From contig CAZTJO010000041.1 in the NCBI GenBank assembly GCA_964614095.1, forward strand, positions 1 to 13,949: 13,949 nt of DNA. The letters run 5' to 3'. A program made the position numbers and the translations under genes. Position 1 is the stretch's first letter. Each line of letters opens with the position of its first letter. Below the pieces are notes generated by a model that searched no databases, had not been told where the DNA came from, and saw nothing but the letters and a program-made list of their open reading frames with translations. The stretch comes from CAZWKX01 sp964614095. Lineage in GTDB: Bacteria; Actinomycetota; Acidimicrobiia; Spongiisociales; UBA11373. Of the stretch, positions 6,585-13,790 are shown in pieces.

Positions 6585-7901
6585 GTGACCAGCACATCGC
6601 CGACAGGGCCGCGAATCCTGATGATGTCCCTGCACGGCTACGTGGCCGCCGAGCCCGAGCTTGGGTTGCCCGATACCGGCGGCCAAGTCGTCTTTGTTCT
6701 CGAACTCGCCAAACACTTCCGCGACCTCGGCTATGCCGTCGACATCGTCACCCGGCGTTTCGAGAATCAACCCGAGTTCGATGACATGGGCCCGAACCTT
6801 CGGGTGTGGCGTTTTCCCTTCGGCGGCCCCAAGTTCCTCCGCAAGGAGGATATGCACGACCATCTCGATGAGTTGGTGCGCCGCTTCAGCGACGCAATAA
6901 GCGAGCACCAGCTCAACTACGACTACATCAGCTCCCACTACTGGGATGCCGGTTACGCCGCACAGCGGATCTCCGAGGAGTACGGAGTCCCCCACATCCA
7001 CACCCCCCATTCTTTGGGGTCGTGGAAACGCCAGGACATGTCGGGCGACCCCCAGCAGCAGGAGTCCAGGTACCGCTTCGAGGAGCGCATCCGCAAGGAG
7101 TTCCTCACCTTTCGCCGCTGCGACCTCGTCATAGCGACCACATACCAGCAGGTGGAGATCCTCGGCACCGACTACGAGATTCCCGAGGATCGCATCGCCA
7201 TGATCCCACCGGGAATCGACGAGAGCCGCTACACACCGATAACCAGGGCACAGACCTACGCCCTGCGCCGCCGGCTGAGATTCCGCAAGCACGACGTGTA
7301 CACGGTCGGCCGCGCCGCGGCGAACAAGGGCTACGACCTGCTGATCCGCGCCCTGCCTGAGCTGCGGGCACTCATCGGCGATGCCCGGCTTCAGCTGGCG
7401 GTGGGCGCTGATTCACCAGCGGACCGGCGCAAGGTCGACAAGTGGAAGTCGCTGGCCGCCAAACTCGGCATGACGGAGCACGTCAACTGGCTCGGTTACA
7501 TCACCGATGAATGTATGGCCGAGTACTACCGCGCCGCGCCCGTCTTTGCGCTGCCCTCCCGCTACGAGCCCTTCGGCATGACCGCCGCCGAGGCCATGGC
7601 ATGCGGAACGCCGTGTGTTGTCACCGTGTACGGCGGCCTCGAGGAGATGTTCGACTTTGGCTCGCACGCCCTGTTCGCCGATCCGAAACGTCCCCGGGAG
7701 TTCGCGGTGATGCTGTCGATGCCGCTTCGCTACCCGCAGCTGCGTGAACGTCTCTCCATCACCGGGGCACGTTTCGCCCGCCGCATGTTCGGGTGGCGGG
7801 GAATTGCCAAGCGCACACTCGAAGCATTCGAACGGGCCCGGAGTCTGCACAACCGCATGTCGACCGATGCGCCGGGCCGGAGCATGGACCTAGTTCCCTA
7901 G
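6585..7901 (+). CDS. GT4 glycosyltransferase, mannosylfructose-/sucrose-phosphate synthase type
   Basis: This 438-aa GT-B retaining glycosyltransferase has the features of sucrose-phosphate synthases and even more of the bacterial mannosylfructose-phosphate synthases. It shows SLHGYVA near the N-terminus, PDTGGQVVFVLE (29-40), TRRFENQPEFDD, SSHYWDAGYAAQR (from residue 116), IHTPHSLGSWK, NKGYDLL and the E-x7-E motif EPFGMTAAE (E328 and E336). It should transfer glucose or mannose from a nucleotide sugar to fructose-6-phosphate, giving a phosphorylated disaccharide for the HAD phosphatase at 9777. The GTG start is supported by AGGGG at 6572-6576 with an 8-nt spacer. The 3' end overlaps the convergent glycosidase gene by 12 nt. 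Resemblance from memory favours mannosylfructose, but the sugar donor cannot be decided here. Confidence 0.85.
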   Translation: MTSTSPTGPRILMMSLHGYVAAEPELGLPDTGGQVVFVLELAKHFRDLGYAVDIVTRRFENQPEFDDMGPNLRVWRFPFGGPKFLRKEDMHDHLDELVRRFSDAISEHQLNYDYISSHYWDAGYAAQRISEEYGVPHIHTPHSLGSWKRQDMSGDPQQQESRYRFEERIRKEFLTFRRCDLVIATTYQQVEILGTDYEIPEDRIAMIPPGIDESRYTPITRAQTYALRRRLRFRKHDVYTVGRAAANKGYDLLIRALPELRALIGDARLQLAVGADSPADRRKVDKWKSLAAKLGMTEHVNWLGYITDECMAEYYRAAPVFALPSRYEPFGMTAAEAMACGTPCVVTVYGGLEEMFDFGSHALFADPKRPREFAVMLSMPLRYPQLRERLSITGARFARRMFGWRGIAKRTLEAFERARSLHNRMSTDAPGRSMDLVP

Positions 7902-9644
7902 CGCCCCCAGATCGAGCGGCGGGAAGACCTGGGTATCTGCTCCCGCACGCAGCGCCGAGTACGCATGCACGTATGATGCTGCGCTCCAGGCCTGATGGGC
8001 CTTGCCCATGGGCCGGCCGGTCTGCCCGTGCAGCCACTCGTTGAACTCCCATTCGCCTCGGATGCCCTGGCGGCACGCCTCCGCCAAGCCGGCCAGCTCA
8101 CGATGGGCCAGCTCGGCCCGGCCGATCTCGGACAGGAACCGCACCCAGAGGCCGCCGATGAATGGCCAGATGCCGCCGTTGTGGTAGTGGTCGGGCAGGT
8201 TGAGGAAGTTGACTAGGAAGTAGTCCTTCCAGTCCTCCGCCCCCGAGGCGATCGGCGGGTACAGGCACGCTACCGGGAACGGGCTGTTGACGCCGACCCC
8301 CCACAGGAACGTAAAAAGGCGGTCCAGTTTCTCCTCGTCGAGCAGGCCCGACAGCGCCGCCAGCAGATTGGCGTAGACGTCACATCGCCACCCGTAGTCG
8401 AAGGGGGTGATTTGGCTGAGCAGGTAGTGGGCCTCGCCCGATGAGAATCTGCCGGATTGCGACCCTGCAATCTCCATCAGCTGTACCCCGCTGGGCCAGA
8501 ACTGGTACAGGATCGCGTTGCGGACGCGGGCGGCGTGATCGCGCCACTGGCCACCGTCCCGCCCGAGAACGTCGAGCAGCGCGGCGGCGTCGAGGCACAC
8601 CTGCCACCACAGCACCTCGTCGTACAGCACGTTGTACGAGCGGGGGAAGATGTCCATCCAGTCGGATGACTCCGGGATCTCGAGCAGGGCATCGTTATTG
8701 GCGTCGTGCGCTGCCAGCCACTGTGTGGCCCGTTCCACCGGCTCGACGATCTCCTCGGCGAAGGCACGATCCCCGGTATGGAAGGCGAGGCGAACCGCTC
8801 CGATCACAAACCACATGACCGAGTCGACGCCGGCGATGCCCCCCAGGCCCGAGTATTCGGGCTCTTCGTCCCGGAGGCGTACGTTTGTCGGGATCTGCCC
8901 GGACGGCGCCTGATGCCTGGCCAGCACCTCGACGGTGCGGCGGAAGGCGGCCACTAAATCGGGATCGTCGAGGCACAGCGTCCAGAGCCCAGTGATGACG
9001 CCGTCGCGGGCCCATACCGAGGCGTAGTTGCCATCGTTGGCGTTGAGTGGGTTGTCGGTGATCGAGGCCGCGGTGAAGCCGATATCGCTGATGTTCTTCC
9101 GCAGGGTGTCAAGCGCAGCTTCGAAGGCCGTCTCGCAGATGTCGGGCGCCGCCGCGCCGGCGCCTCCGAAGAGCTGGGCCTCCTGGAGCGCAGAGATCAC
9201 CTCGTCCTCGTCCGGGCTCTGCACCCAGATGACACCATCGGGTGCAGGCTTGCCGCCCACCACAATCACCCGACCCTGCTTGGGCATCGCCCGGCTCGGA
9301 CCCAGCACGCAGTACACCTCGGACCACGGAATCAGGAACGCTTCGGCGATGTGCCCCAAGGCCTCGATGATGCCCGTCGGCTCCCCTTCTCGGGGCCATT
9401 CCTCCACCAGAGCGCCGCTGGCAAGGCGGGTGATCGATTCGCCCGCGGCGTCGATCGCATAGTCCGGCTCCGGCAATCCGGGAAGAGTCGCCTCTCCGAT
9501 GTAAGCCAGCACGGTGTCGGCGCGGATCGCGGCGATGCGGTCGCCGAGCCGAGTCCATCCGTCGTCTCCGGGTCCTCCAAGGGCGTCGAGAGCGAGAGCG
9601 AGCAAACGACTGGGAGAGCCGCGATCGGTTGCCGACAGCGTCAT
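7890..9644 (-). CDS. (Alpha/alpha)6 glycosidase, GH100 invertase-like / amylo-alpha-1,6-glucosidase-like
   Basis: This 584-aa protein has two parts. The first 170 residues carry no motif I recognise. From about residue 175 on it looks like a six-hairpin glycosidase related to neutral/alkaline invertases (GH100): WARDG (210-214), IAGVDSVMW with candidate acid Asp274, SSDWMDIFPRSYNVLY, HYHNGGIWP, and EWEFNEWLHGQTGR with candidate base Glu536 or Glu533, ending KAHQAWSAASYVHAYSAL. Family members hydrolyse sucrose or related glycosides in the cytoplasm, and no signal peptide is seen. The start at 9644 is chosen for AGGAGG 6 nt upstream; the frame stays open further but without a site. It lies between the disaccharide synthase (convergent) and phosphatase (divergent), so its substrate is probably their product. 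The exact family and substrate are inferred. Confidence 0.75.
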   Translation of the reverse strand: MTLSATDRGSPSRLLALALDALGGPGDDGWTRLGDRIAAIRADTVLAYIGEATLPGLPEPDYAIDAAGESITRLASGALVEEWPREGEPTGIIEALGHIAEAFLIPWSEVYCVLGPSRAMPKQGRVIVVGGKPAPDGVIWVQSPDEDEVISALQEAQLFGGAGAAAPDICETAFEAALDTLRKNISDIGFTAASITDNPLNANDGNYASVWARDGVITGLWTLCLDDPDLVAAFRRTVEVLARHQAPSGQIPTNVRLRDEEPEYSGLGGIAGVDSVMWFVIGAVRLAFHTGDRAFAEEIVEPVERATQWLAAHDANNDALLEIPESSDWMDIFPRSYNVLYDEVLWWQVCLDAAALLDVLGRDGGQWRDHAARVRNAILYQFWPSGVQLMEIAGSQSGRFSSGEAHYLLSQITPFDYGWRCDVYANLLAALSGLLDEEKLDRLFTFLWGVGVNSPFPVACLYPPIASGAEDWKDYFLVNFLNLPDHYHNGGIWPFIGGLWVRFLSEIGRAELAHRELAGLAEACRQGIRGEWEFNEWLHGQTGRPMGKAHQAWSAASYVHAYSALRAGADTQVFPPLDLGALGN

Positions 9645-9776
9645 GCAATTCCTCCTGGGTTCAAGGCAGATTGCCCCCATGATCGCGCCGATCCAGGTGC
9701 CACCCGGCATCAACGACACAATGATTGCCGGCCGCCAAGCGGATAGAGTCCGCCCCGAACCCAGCCGGGAAAGGCA

Positions 9777-10523
9777 TTGACTGCACGACGACTGCTTGCC
9801 ACGGACCTCGACGGCACCTTCCTCGGCGACGACCAGGAGATGGCCGATCTGTGGCGAGATATCGAGAACAACGGCATCCTGTTGGCGTTCTCGACGGGCC
9901 GCCATTTGCCTTCAATCGAAGAGTTCTACACCCGCGCCGGAACGGAACGCCGGGCGAATGCCTGCGTCTGCAATGTCGGCACCGAGATCTGGCATCGAAG
10001 TGGCGATCACTACGTCCTCGACCACACCTGGGCCGGCGCTATCGCACAATCCTGGAACGAGAGCAAGGTCCGGGCCGTGCTTCGACAAATCGACGGTGTC
10101 GTCCCACAGCCCGAGGAGTGGCAGTCGCCGCTCAAATGCAGCTACTACCTGGAGCAGGACGCCGAGGCGATGCTGGCCGAGGCCCGGCGCCGGCTCGCTG
10201 CCGCCGGGGCCAAAGCGAAGCTCGTGTACTCGGCCGGCCGCTTCCTCGATCTCCTGCCCCTCCGCTCGGGCAAGGGCAAAGCGGTCGCGCATCTGGCCGC
10301 TTCGCTGGGCGTGGCCCCCGATGATGTCATCACCGCCGGTGATACCGGCAACGACCTCGACATGATGAACCCGGATCTGGGATTCCGCTCGATCGCGGTC
10401 GGTAACGCCACCCCGGACCTTCGCCACCACTTGGCGCCGAGCGTGTACCAGGCGATCGCCTTCTACGCAGCCGGCATCCGAGAAGGCCTGGAGCACTTCG
10501 CCTGGCTGCCGGGTGAGGCGTAG
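9777..10523 (+). CDS. HAD-IIB phosphatase, sucrose-/mannosylfructose-phosphate phosphatase type
   Basis: This 248-aa HAD hydrolase belongs to the sucrose-6-phosphate phosphatase group. Motif I is TDLDGTF with nucleophile Asp10 and Asp12, motif II is FSTGR (Ser39/Thr40), the motif III lysine is in SGKGKAV (K166 or K168), and motif IV is GDTGNDLDM (Asp189, Asp193). A C2-type cap lies between. The C-terminal YAAGIREGLEHFAWL matches the conserved HAGAILEAIAHF tail of cyanobacterial sucrose-phosphate phosphatases. It should dephosphorylate the disaccharide-phosphate made by the GT4 enzyme, pulling synthesis forward. The start must be the TTG at 9777: an in-frame stop lies at 9744-9746, no ATG or GTG follows it, and the next ATG would remove motif I. 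The purine-rich site GGAAAGG is close to it. It diverges from the glycosidase gene across 132 nt. Confidence 0.87.
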   Translation: MTARRLLATDLDGTFLGDDQEMADLWRDIENNGILLAFSTGRHLPSIEEFYTRAGTERRANACVCNVGTEIWHRSGDHYVLDHTWAGAIAQSWNESKVRAVLRQIDGVVPQPEEWQSPLKCSYYLEQDAEAMLAEARRRLAAAGAKAKLVYSAGRFLDLLPLRSGKGKAVAHLAASLGVAPDDVITAGDTGNDLDMMNPDLGFRSIAVGNATPDLRHHLAPSVYQAIAFYAAGIREGLEHFAWLPGEA

Positions 10524-10532
10524 AGCAAGGGT

Positions 10533-10554
10533 CTTCGCCGCAGATTCGGTGAAG
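10533..10554. terminator. Hairpin between convergent genes, possible bidirectional terminator
   Basis: CTTCGCCG (10533-10540) and CGGTGAAG (10547-10554) pair in an 8-bp stem with one G-T wobble and a 6-nt loop. It lies in the 40-nt gap between the phosphatase stop and the stop of the convergent MazF-like toxin gene. Neither side has a T-tract, so any intrinsic termination would be of the non-canonical actinobacterial kind. Confidence 0.45.
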
Positions 10555-10563
10555 CGTCGCCCC

Positions 10564-10902
10564 TCAGTAGCTCAGCAACGTCTCGACAACTGTGGCGACC
10601 CGATCGCTGACACCCGGGTCAATGGCACCCAGACGATGCACGAGACGGTCTCGGTTGATAGAGCGGATCAGCTCGCACTGGACGTAGCTGGTGTCATCGA
10701 GCCCGGTATCGGCGGTCGCTTCGACCTCCACATGCAGCGACAGGCCTCTGTGCACCTTGGTCAGCGGCATCACGATCACGAACGGGAAGCCCGGTCCGAA
10801 CGTATCCGGCGGACCGATCACCAGCGCCGGCCGATGTGATGCCGGCTCCCCCGGGAACGGCTCGCCGAAGTCCACCAGCCAGACGTCGTCAACCGATGCC
10901 AT
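10564..10902 (-). CDS. MazF/PemK-family toxin
   Basis: This 112-aa protein fits the MazF/PemK/Kid toxin fold, an mRNA interferase that cuts RNA at short sequences to slow translation. It starts DVWLVDFGEPFPGEPASHRP, where the GE-P and HRPALVIG pattern matches the family loop and the beta-strand with the catalytic Arg. PFVIVMPLTK and the late CELIRSINRDRL segment with its acidic and Ser/Asn residues also match. The length is normal. The ATG (10902) overlaps the end of the antitoxin gene by 14 nt, the usual coupling in type II modules. The C-terminus SDRVATVVETLLSY is the expected final helix. RNA target specificity cannot be read from the sequence. Confidence 0.88.
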   Translation of the reverse strand: MASVDDVWLVDFGEPFPGEPASHRPALVIGPPDTFGPGFPFVIVMPLTKVHRGLSLHVEVEATADTGLDDTSYVQCELIRSINRDRLVHRLGAIDPGVSDRVATVVETLLSY

Positions 10903-11125
10903 CGGTCACCAAGGTCGAGCCTGCCTCGGCCAGGTACGCCTCCCAGGCCTCCGGATCACTGCGCAGCTCGGCAAGTTCGGCCGCCACCTGATGGGCGAAC
11001 CGTTGCCGACGCAGGGCCTCGGCGGCATCACGAACCGTGTCGATGAGAGAAGCACCGGCCGCCTTGCTCAACTCCACCAGGTGGGCATGGGTGTCGGTGT
11101 CCACTCGGATCGTTGTTGTGCCCAT
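10889..11125 (-). CDS. Ribbon-helix-helix antitoxin, MazE-like
   Basis: This 78-aa protein begins TTIRVDTDTHAHLVELSKAAGAS, a typical ribbon-helix-helix DNA-binding strand and helix. It continues with a helical, acidic toxin-binding tail (RSDPEAWEAYLAEA). It would neutralise the MazF-like toxin whose gene overlaps its 3' end and would repress their shared promoter. No ribosome binding site precedes the ATG; a -10 box TAGACT lies 6 nt upstream of it, so the mRNA is probably leaderless. The antitoxin gene comes first, as usual for MazEF-like pairs. Confidence 0.85.
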   Translation of the reverse strand: MGTTTIRVDTDTHAHLVELSKAAGASLIDTVRDAAEALRRQRFAHQVAAELAELRSDPEAWEAYLAEAGSTLVTDGIG

Positions 11126-11131
11126 AGCGTT

Positions 11132-11162
11132 AGTCTACATATAGTATGCGCTATTGTCTACA
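11132..11162 (-). promoter_or_regulatory. Leaderless promoter and direct repeat of the MazEF-like module
   Basis: On the minus strand, TAGACA (11155-11160) and TAGACT (11132-11137) lie 17 nt apart as -35 and -10. The -10 ends 6 nt before the ATG, so transcription should start at or next to the start codon. The heptamer TGTAGAC occurs twice (11133-11139 and 11156-11162), overlapping both boxes. That makes it a good candidate for the antitoxin-binding operator. The A+T-rich stretch stands out from the GC-rich surroundings. Confidence 0.6.
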
Positions 11163-11249
11163 GCCAACAACGGCACCTGGGCATCCGATCCTCACGAAAG
11201 CCGCCCGCTTCTCCCCCGCCGGCTGCGACCAACGGGTCCCCGGCCCGTC

Positions 11250-11525
11250 CTATCTGGGCCGATAGATGTCGGCCCGGTGGTCGATGTGAATCACCCGCAC
11301 CATGCCATCGGCTGCGTCGATTTCGTAGACGACCCGGTATGCGCCGATCCTTGCGGAGTGAAGACCGGCCAATTCCCCGAGCAGCGCCTTGCCAACACGA
11401 TGCGGATTCTCGACAAGGGGCCCTAGCAGGAAATCGAGCACAGCGATGGCCACCTTTGCAGGCAGACGATCGAGACCTCGCCGCGCCGATCCGGCAACGA
11501 CGAGGCCCCACCGAGACGACGTCAC
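11250..11525 (-). CDS. RelE/ParE-family toxin
   Basis: This 91-aa protein fits the RelE/ParE toxin family. It shows WGLVVAGSARRGLDRLP, then FLLGPLVENPHRVGKAL, GELAGLHSARIGAYRVVYEI with Arg64, and IDHRADIYRPR with His83 and Arg84. The basic residues in the last strands are those that contact mRNA in ribosome-dependent RelE enzymes, and their presence favours RelE-type mRNA cleavage over ParE-type gyrase inhibition. The GTG start at 11525 overlaps the antitoxin stop by 4 nt (GTGA), giving translational coupling. It lies 124 nt upstream of the second toxin-antitoxin module on the same strand. No deletions of key parts are seen, so the toxin may be active. Confidence 0.88.
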   Translation of the reverse strand: MTSSRWGLVVAGSARRGLDRLPAKVAIAVLDFLLGPLVENPHRVGKALLGELAGLHSARIGAYRVVYEIDAADGMVRVIHIDHRADIYRPR

Positions 11526-11809
11526 GTCACCGTGGCGCGGAGCCGATCGCGCAACGCCTCGATCTCATCTTCCGTCGCGATGTCACCTGCCGCAATAGCA
11601 GCCCTGCCCGCCTCGAGCTGACGCATCGCTGCCGGATCGGAGAGGATCGCCAGCGTTTCCTCGATTGCCTCAAGATCATCCGTACTGAGAAGGACCGCAA
11701 CCGGGCGCCCGTTGCGGGTAACCGTGACCCGCTCGTGTGTGGCGGCGATATCGTCCACCACCTCGGACAGCCTGGCCTTGACTTCCGACAACGGCAGCAC
11801 CTTCGTCAT
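11522..11809 (-). CDS. Phd/YefM-family antitoxin
   Basis: This 95-aa protein matches the Phd/YefM antitoxin family. It begins KVLPLSEVKARLSEVVDDI, has VTVTRNGRPVAVLLSTDDLE, a typical N-terminal DNA-binding and dimer domain, then a helical tail EALRDRLRATVT that would wrap the toxin. The frame is open further upstream, but the true start is one of two ATGs at 11815 or 11809. The second is preferred because a -10 box TAGAAT ends 7 nt before it, implying a leaderless message. It couples to the RelE-like toxin by a GTGA overlap and should repress its own promoter. Confidence 0.87.
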   Translation of the reverse strand: MTKVLPLSEVKARLSEVVDDIAATHERVTVTRNGRPVAVLLSTDDLEAIEETLAILSDPAAMRQLEAGRAAIAAGDIATEDEIEALRDRLRATVT

Positions 11810-11816
11810 GACCATA

Positions 11817-11844
11817 ATTCTAGTCACCAGCTGCCTGGCGTCAA
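11817..11844 (-). promoter_or_regulatory. Leaderless promoter of the YefM/RelE-like module
   Basis: On the minus strand, TTGACG (11839-11844) and TAGAAT (11817-11822) are spaced by 16 nt, a near-consensus promoter. The expected transcription start falls on or next to the ATG at 11809. A perfect 8-bp palindrome GTCATGAC (11805-11812) covers the start codon and could be part of the autorepression operator. Confidence 0.65.
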
Positions 11845-12154
11845 TGCCCCTGCCGAAAAGACACCGAAGACTTGGCTGACGTCGTCGACGAGCGAAACGT
11901 GCTGTGGGTATCTCAGGGAGGGCCCGGGGGCACAGACGACCCTCGCCGCGTCGGGCCGACAGAACCTCCGCACCGACAGCTATGCGGCGATCCGGCGGAA
12001 GGCATCCGTCTGCGTGGTGCATCTATCTACACTCCGGCTTCCGTGTCGCATCCCGATTCCTTCTTCCAACACCAGTCGGTCGTGCGGGCATCCGGTCGCC
12101 GCGCCGAGCCACGCACCTTCACGACCGTTGCGCCACCGACTCGATAGGACATCG
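11845..12154. other. Intergenic stretch without a supported gene
   Basis: I find no gene in the roughly 310 nt between the YefM-like promoter and the MFS exporter start. The plus-strand frame of the exporter stays open across it, but the implied residues look random and lack a start with a ribosome binding site. AGGA at 12147-12150 serves as the exporter ribosome binding site. No repeats, tRNA or integration site were seen. Confidence 0.5.
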
Positions 12155-13726
12155 TTGACCGCCCAGAACAAGCTCAGCCATCGCCAGGTGCTGGTGGTCT
12201 TCAGCGGCCTCATGCTGGGCATGTTCCTCGCCGCCCTGGACCAGACCATCGTGGCCACCGCGCTGCCGACCATCGTCGGCGAGTTGGGAGGGCTCAGTCA
12301 CCTGTCGTGGGTGGTTACCGCCTACCTGCTGACCTCGACGGCCTCCAGCCCCCTCTACGGCAAGGTGAGCGACCTCTACGGGCGGCGCATCGTCTTCCAG
12401 TTCGCCATCGTCGTGTTCCTGATCGGATCGGTGCTCTCCGGCCTCTCCCAATCGATGGGCCAGCTGATCGCCTTCCGGGCCGTTCAAGGCCTCGGCGCCG
12501 GAGGGCTGATGGTGATGTCGCTTACGATCATCGGGGACATTCTCTCCCCGAGGGAACGCGGTCGCTATCAGGGCTACATAGGATCGGTGTTTGCCGTCTC
12601 CAGTGTCGCCGGGCCGCTGATCGGCGGCTTCTTCACCGACCACCTCACCTGGCGGTGGGTGTTCTTCATCAACCTCCCCATCGGGATCGTGGCGCTCATC
12701 GTCACCACCTCGGCGCTCAACCTCCCCTTTGCCCGCCAATCGCACCGCGTCGATTACCCCGGAGCGGGGCTGCTAGTGGCCGCCGTCTCGGCGATCCTGC
12801 TATTCACCGTCTGGGGCGGCAGCGAATACCCGTGGGGCTCACCGGAGATCGTCGGCCTGGCACTCGCCGGCGCCGTGCTCACCGGCCTGTTCCTGATCCG
12901 AGAACACCGGGCCGCCGAGCCGATCCTGCCGCTGCGGCTGTTCCGCAACCGGGTGTACACCCTCACCGGGGCCGGAGGGTTCATCGTCGGGCTCTCCATG
13001 CTGGGCGGCGTAATCTTCCTGCCCCTGTTCCTCCAGGTGGTGACCGGAGCCACCGCCACCAACTCCGGGCTGCTGATCCTGCCGCTGATGGTGGGGATCT
13101 TCACCACCTCGATCACCACCGGGCGGCTCATCACCCGAACCGGCCGCTACTGGCGCTACCCGGTGGCCGGGACCGTGGTGACGGCCACCGCCCTGCTGCT
13201 GCTGTCCCGTATGGACGCACAGACGACGCGGCTGGTGTCCTCCGCCTTCATGCTGCTGCTCGGCCTGGGCATCGGCATGATGATGCAGGTGCTGGTGATC
13301 GCGGTGCAGAACGCCGTCGAATACCGGGACCTCGGGGTGGCAACCTCAACCAATGCCTTCTTCCGATCCCTCGGCGGCGCCTTCGGCACAGCCATCTTCG
13401 GCGCCATCCTCACCGCCCGGCTCAACGACCTGCTCCCCCGGCTACTCCCCACCGGAGCCGCCGGCATCGACCCGGCTACCCTGATGGGCAGCCCCGAACA
13501 GATCCGGGCGTTGGCTCCCGACGTTCAGGCTGCCGTTGTCGAGGCATTCTCCAGGGCGGTCTCGTCGGTGTTCCTATGGGCGGTGCCGTTCGCCGTCATC
13601 GGGTTCTTTGTGGTGGTGTTTATCCCGGAACTGCCCCTGCGCGACACCGCTTACGTCGGCAACACCGGCCCGCCCCCCGAAGCCGGCACCCAGGGCGCGG
13701 CGGCCCCGGTCCGCGGTGGAGACTGA
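12155..13726 (+). CDS. MFS transporter, DHA2 family (14-TM drug:H+ antiporter)
   Basis: This 523-aa membrane protein has about 14 hydrophobic segments and the motifs of the DHA2/EmrB-QacA family. Motif D1 is LDQTIVATALPTIVGEL (28-44), motif A GKVSDLYGRR is at 69-78 between TM2 and TM3, FRAVQGLGAGG is motif B, and the antiporter motif C resembles GSVFAVSSVAGPLIGG. It would use the proton gradient to expel drugs, toxins or metabolites. The frame is open far upstream, but the TTG at 12155 with AGGA 5 nt before it gives a family-like N-terminus (MTAQNKLSHRQVLVVFSGLM). The first in-frame ATG would remove most of TM1. The C-terminal tail is a Gly/Pro/Ala-rich cytoplasmic extension. It has no obvious regulator beside it. 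The substrate is unknown. Confidence 0.9.
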   Translation: MTAQNKLSHRQVLVVFSGLMLGMFLAALDQTIVATALPTIVGELGGLSHLSWVVTAYLLTSTASSPLYGKVSDLYGRRIVFQFAIVVFLIGSVLSGLSQSMGQLIAFRAVQGLGAGGLMVMSLTIIGDILSPRERGRYQGYIGSVFAVSSVAGPLIGGFFTDHLTWRWVFFINLPIGIVALIVTTSALNLPFARQSHRVDYPGAGLLVAAVSAILLFTVWGGSEYPWGSPEIVGLALAGAVLTGLFLIREHRAAEPILPLRLFRNRVYTLTGAGGFIVGLSMLGGVIFLPLFLQVVTGATATNSGLLILPLMVGIFTTSITTGRLITRTGRYWRYPVAGTVVTATALLLLSRMDAQTTRLVSSAFMLLLGLGIGMMMQVLVIAVQNAVEYRDLGVATSTNAFFRSLGGAFGTAIFGAILTARLNDLLPRLLPTGAAGIDPATLMGSPEQIRALAPDVQAAVVEAFSRAVSSVFLWAVPFAVIGFFVVVFIPELPLRDTAYVGNTGPPPEAGTQGAAAPVRGGD

Positions 13727-13790
13727 TTCATGTCCCGACTCCCACAGCAGCAACAGCGCGCAAAGGGGAAGGTCTTCACGCCGGCACGGG

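Noticed and set aside
11816..12022. Upstream extension of the YefM-like antitoxin frame
   Set aside because: It would cross the TTGACG/TAGAAT promoter and add Arg-rich residues not found in the family.
10691..13726. A continuous plus-strand open frame of 1011 codons through the toxin-antitoxin genes into the MFS exporter
   Set aside because: The first 488 codons run antisense to four well-supported genes and through an intergenic gap, with random-looking composition. The exporter itself begins at the TTG at 12155 with a ribosome binding site and a normal N-terminus.
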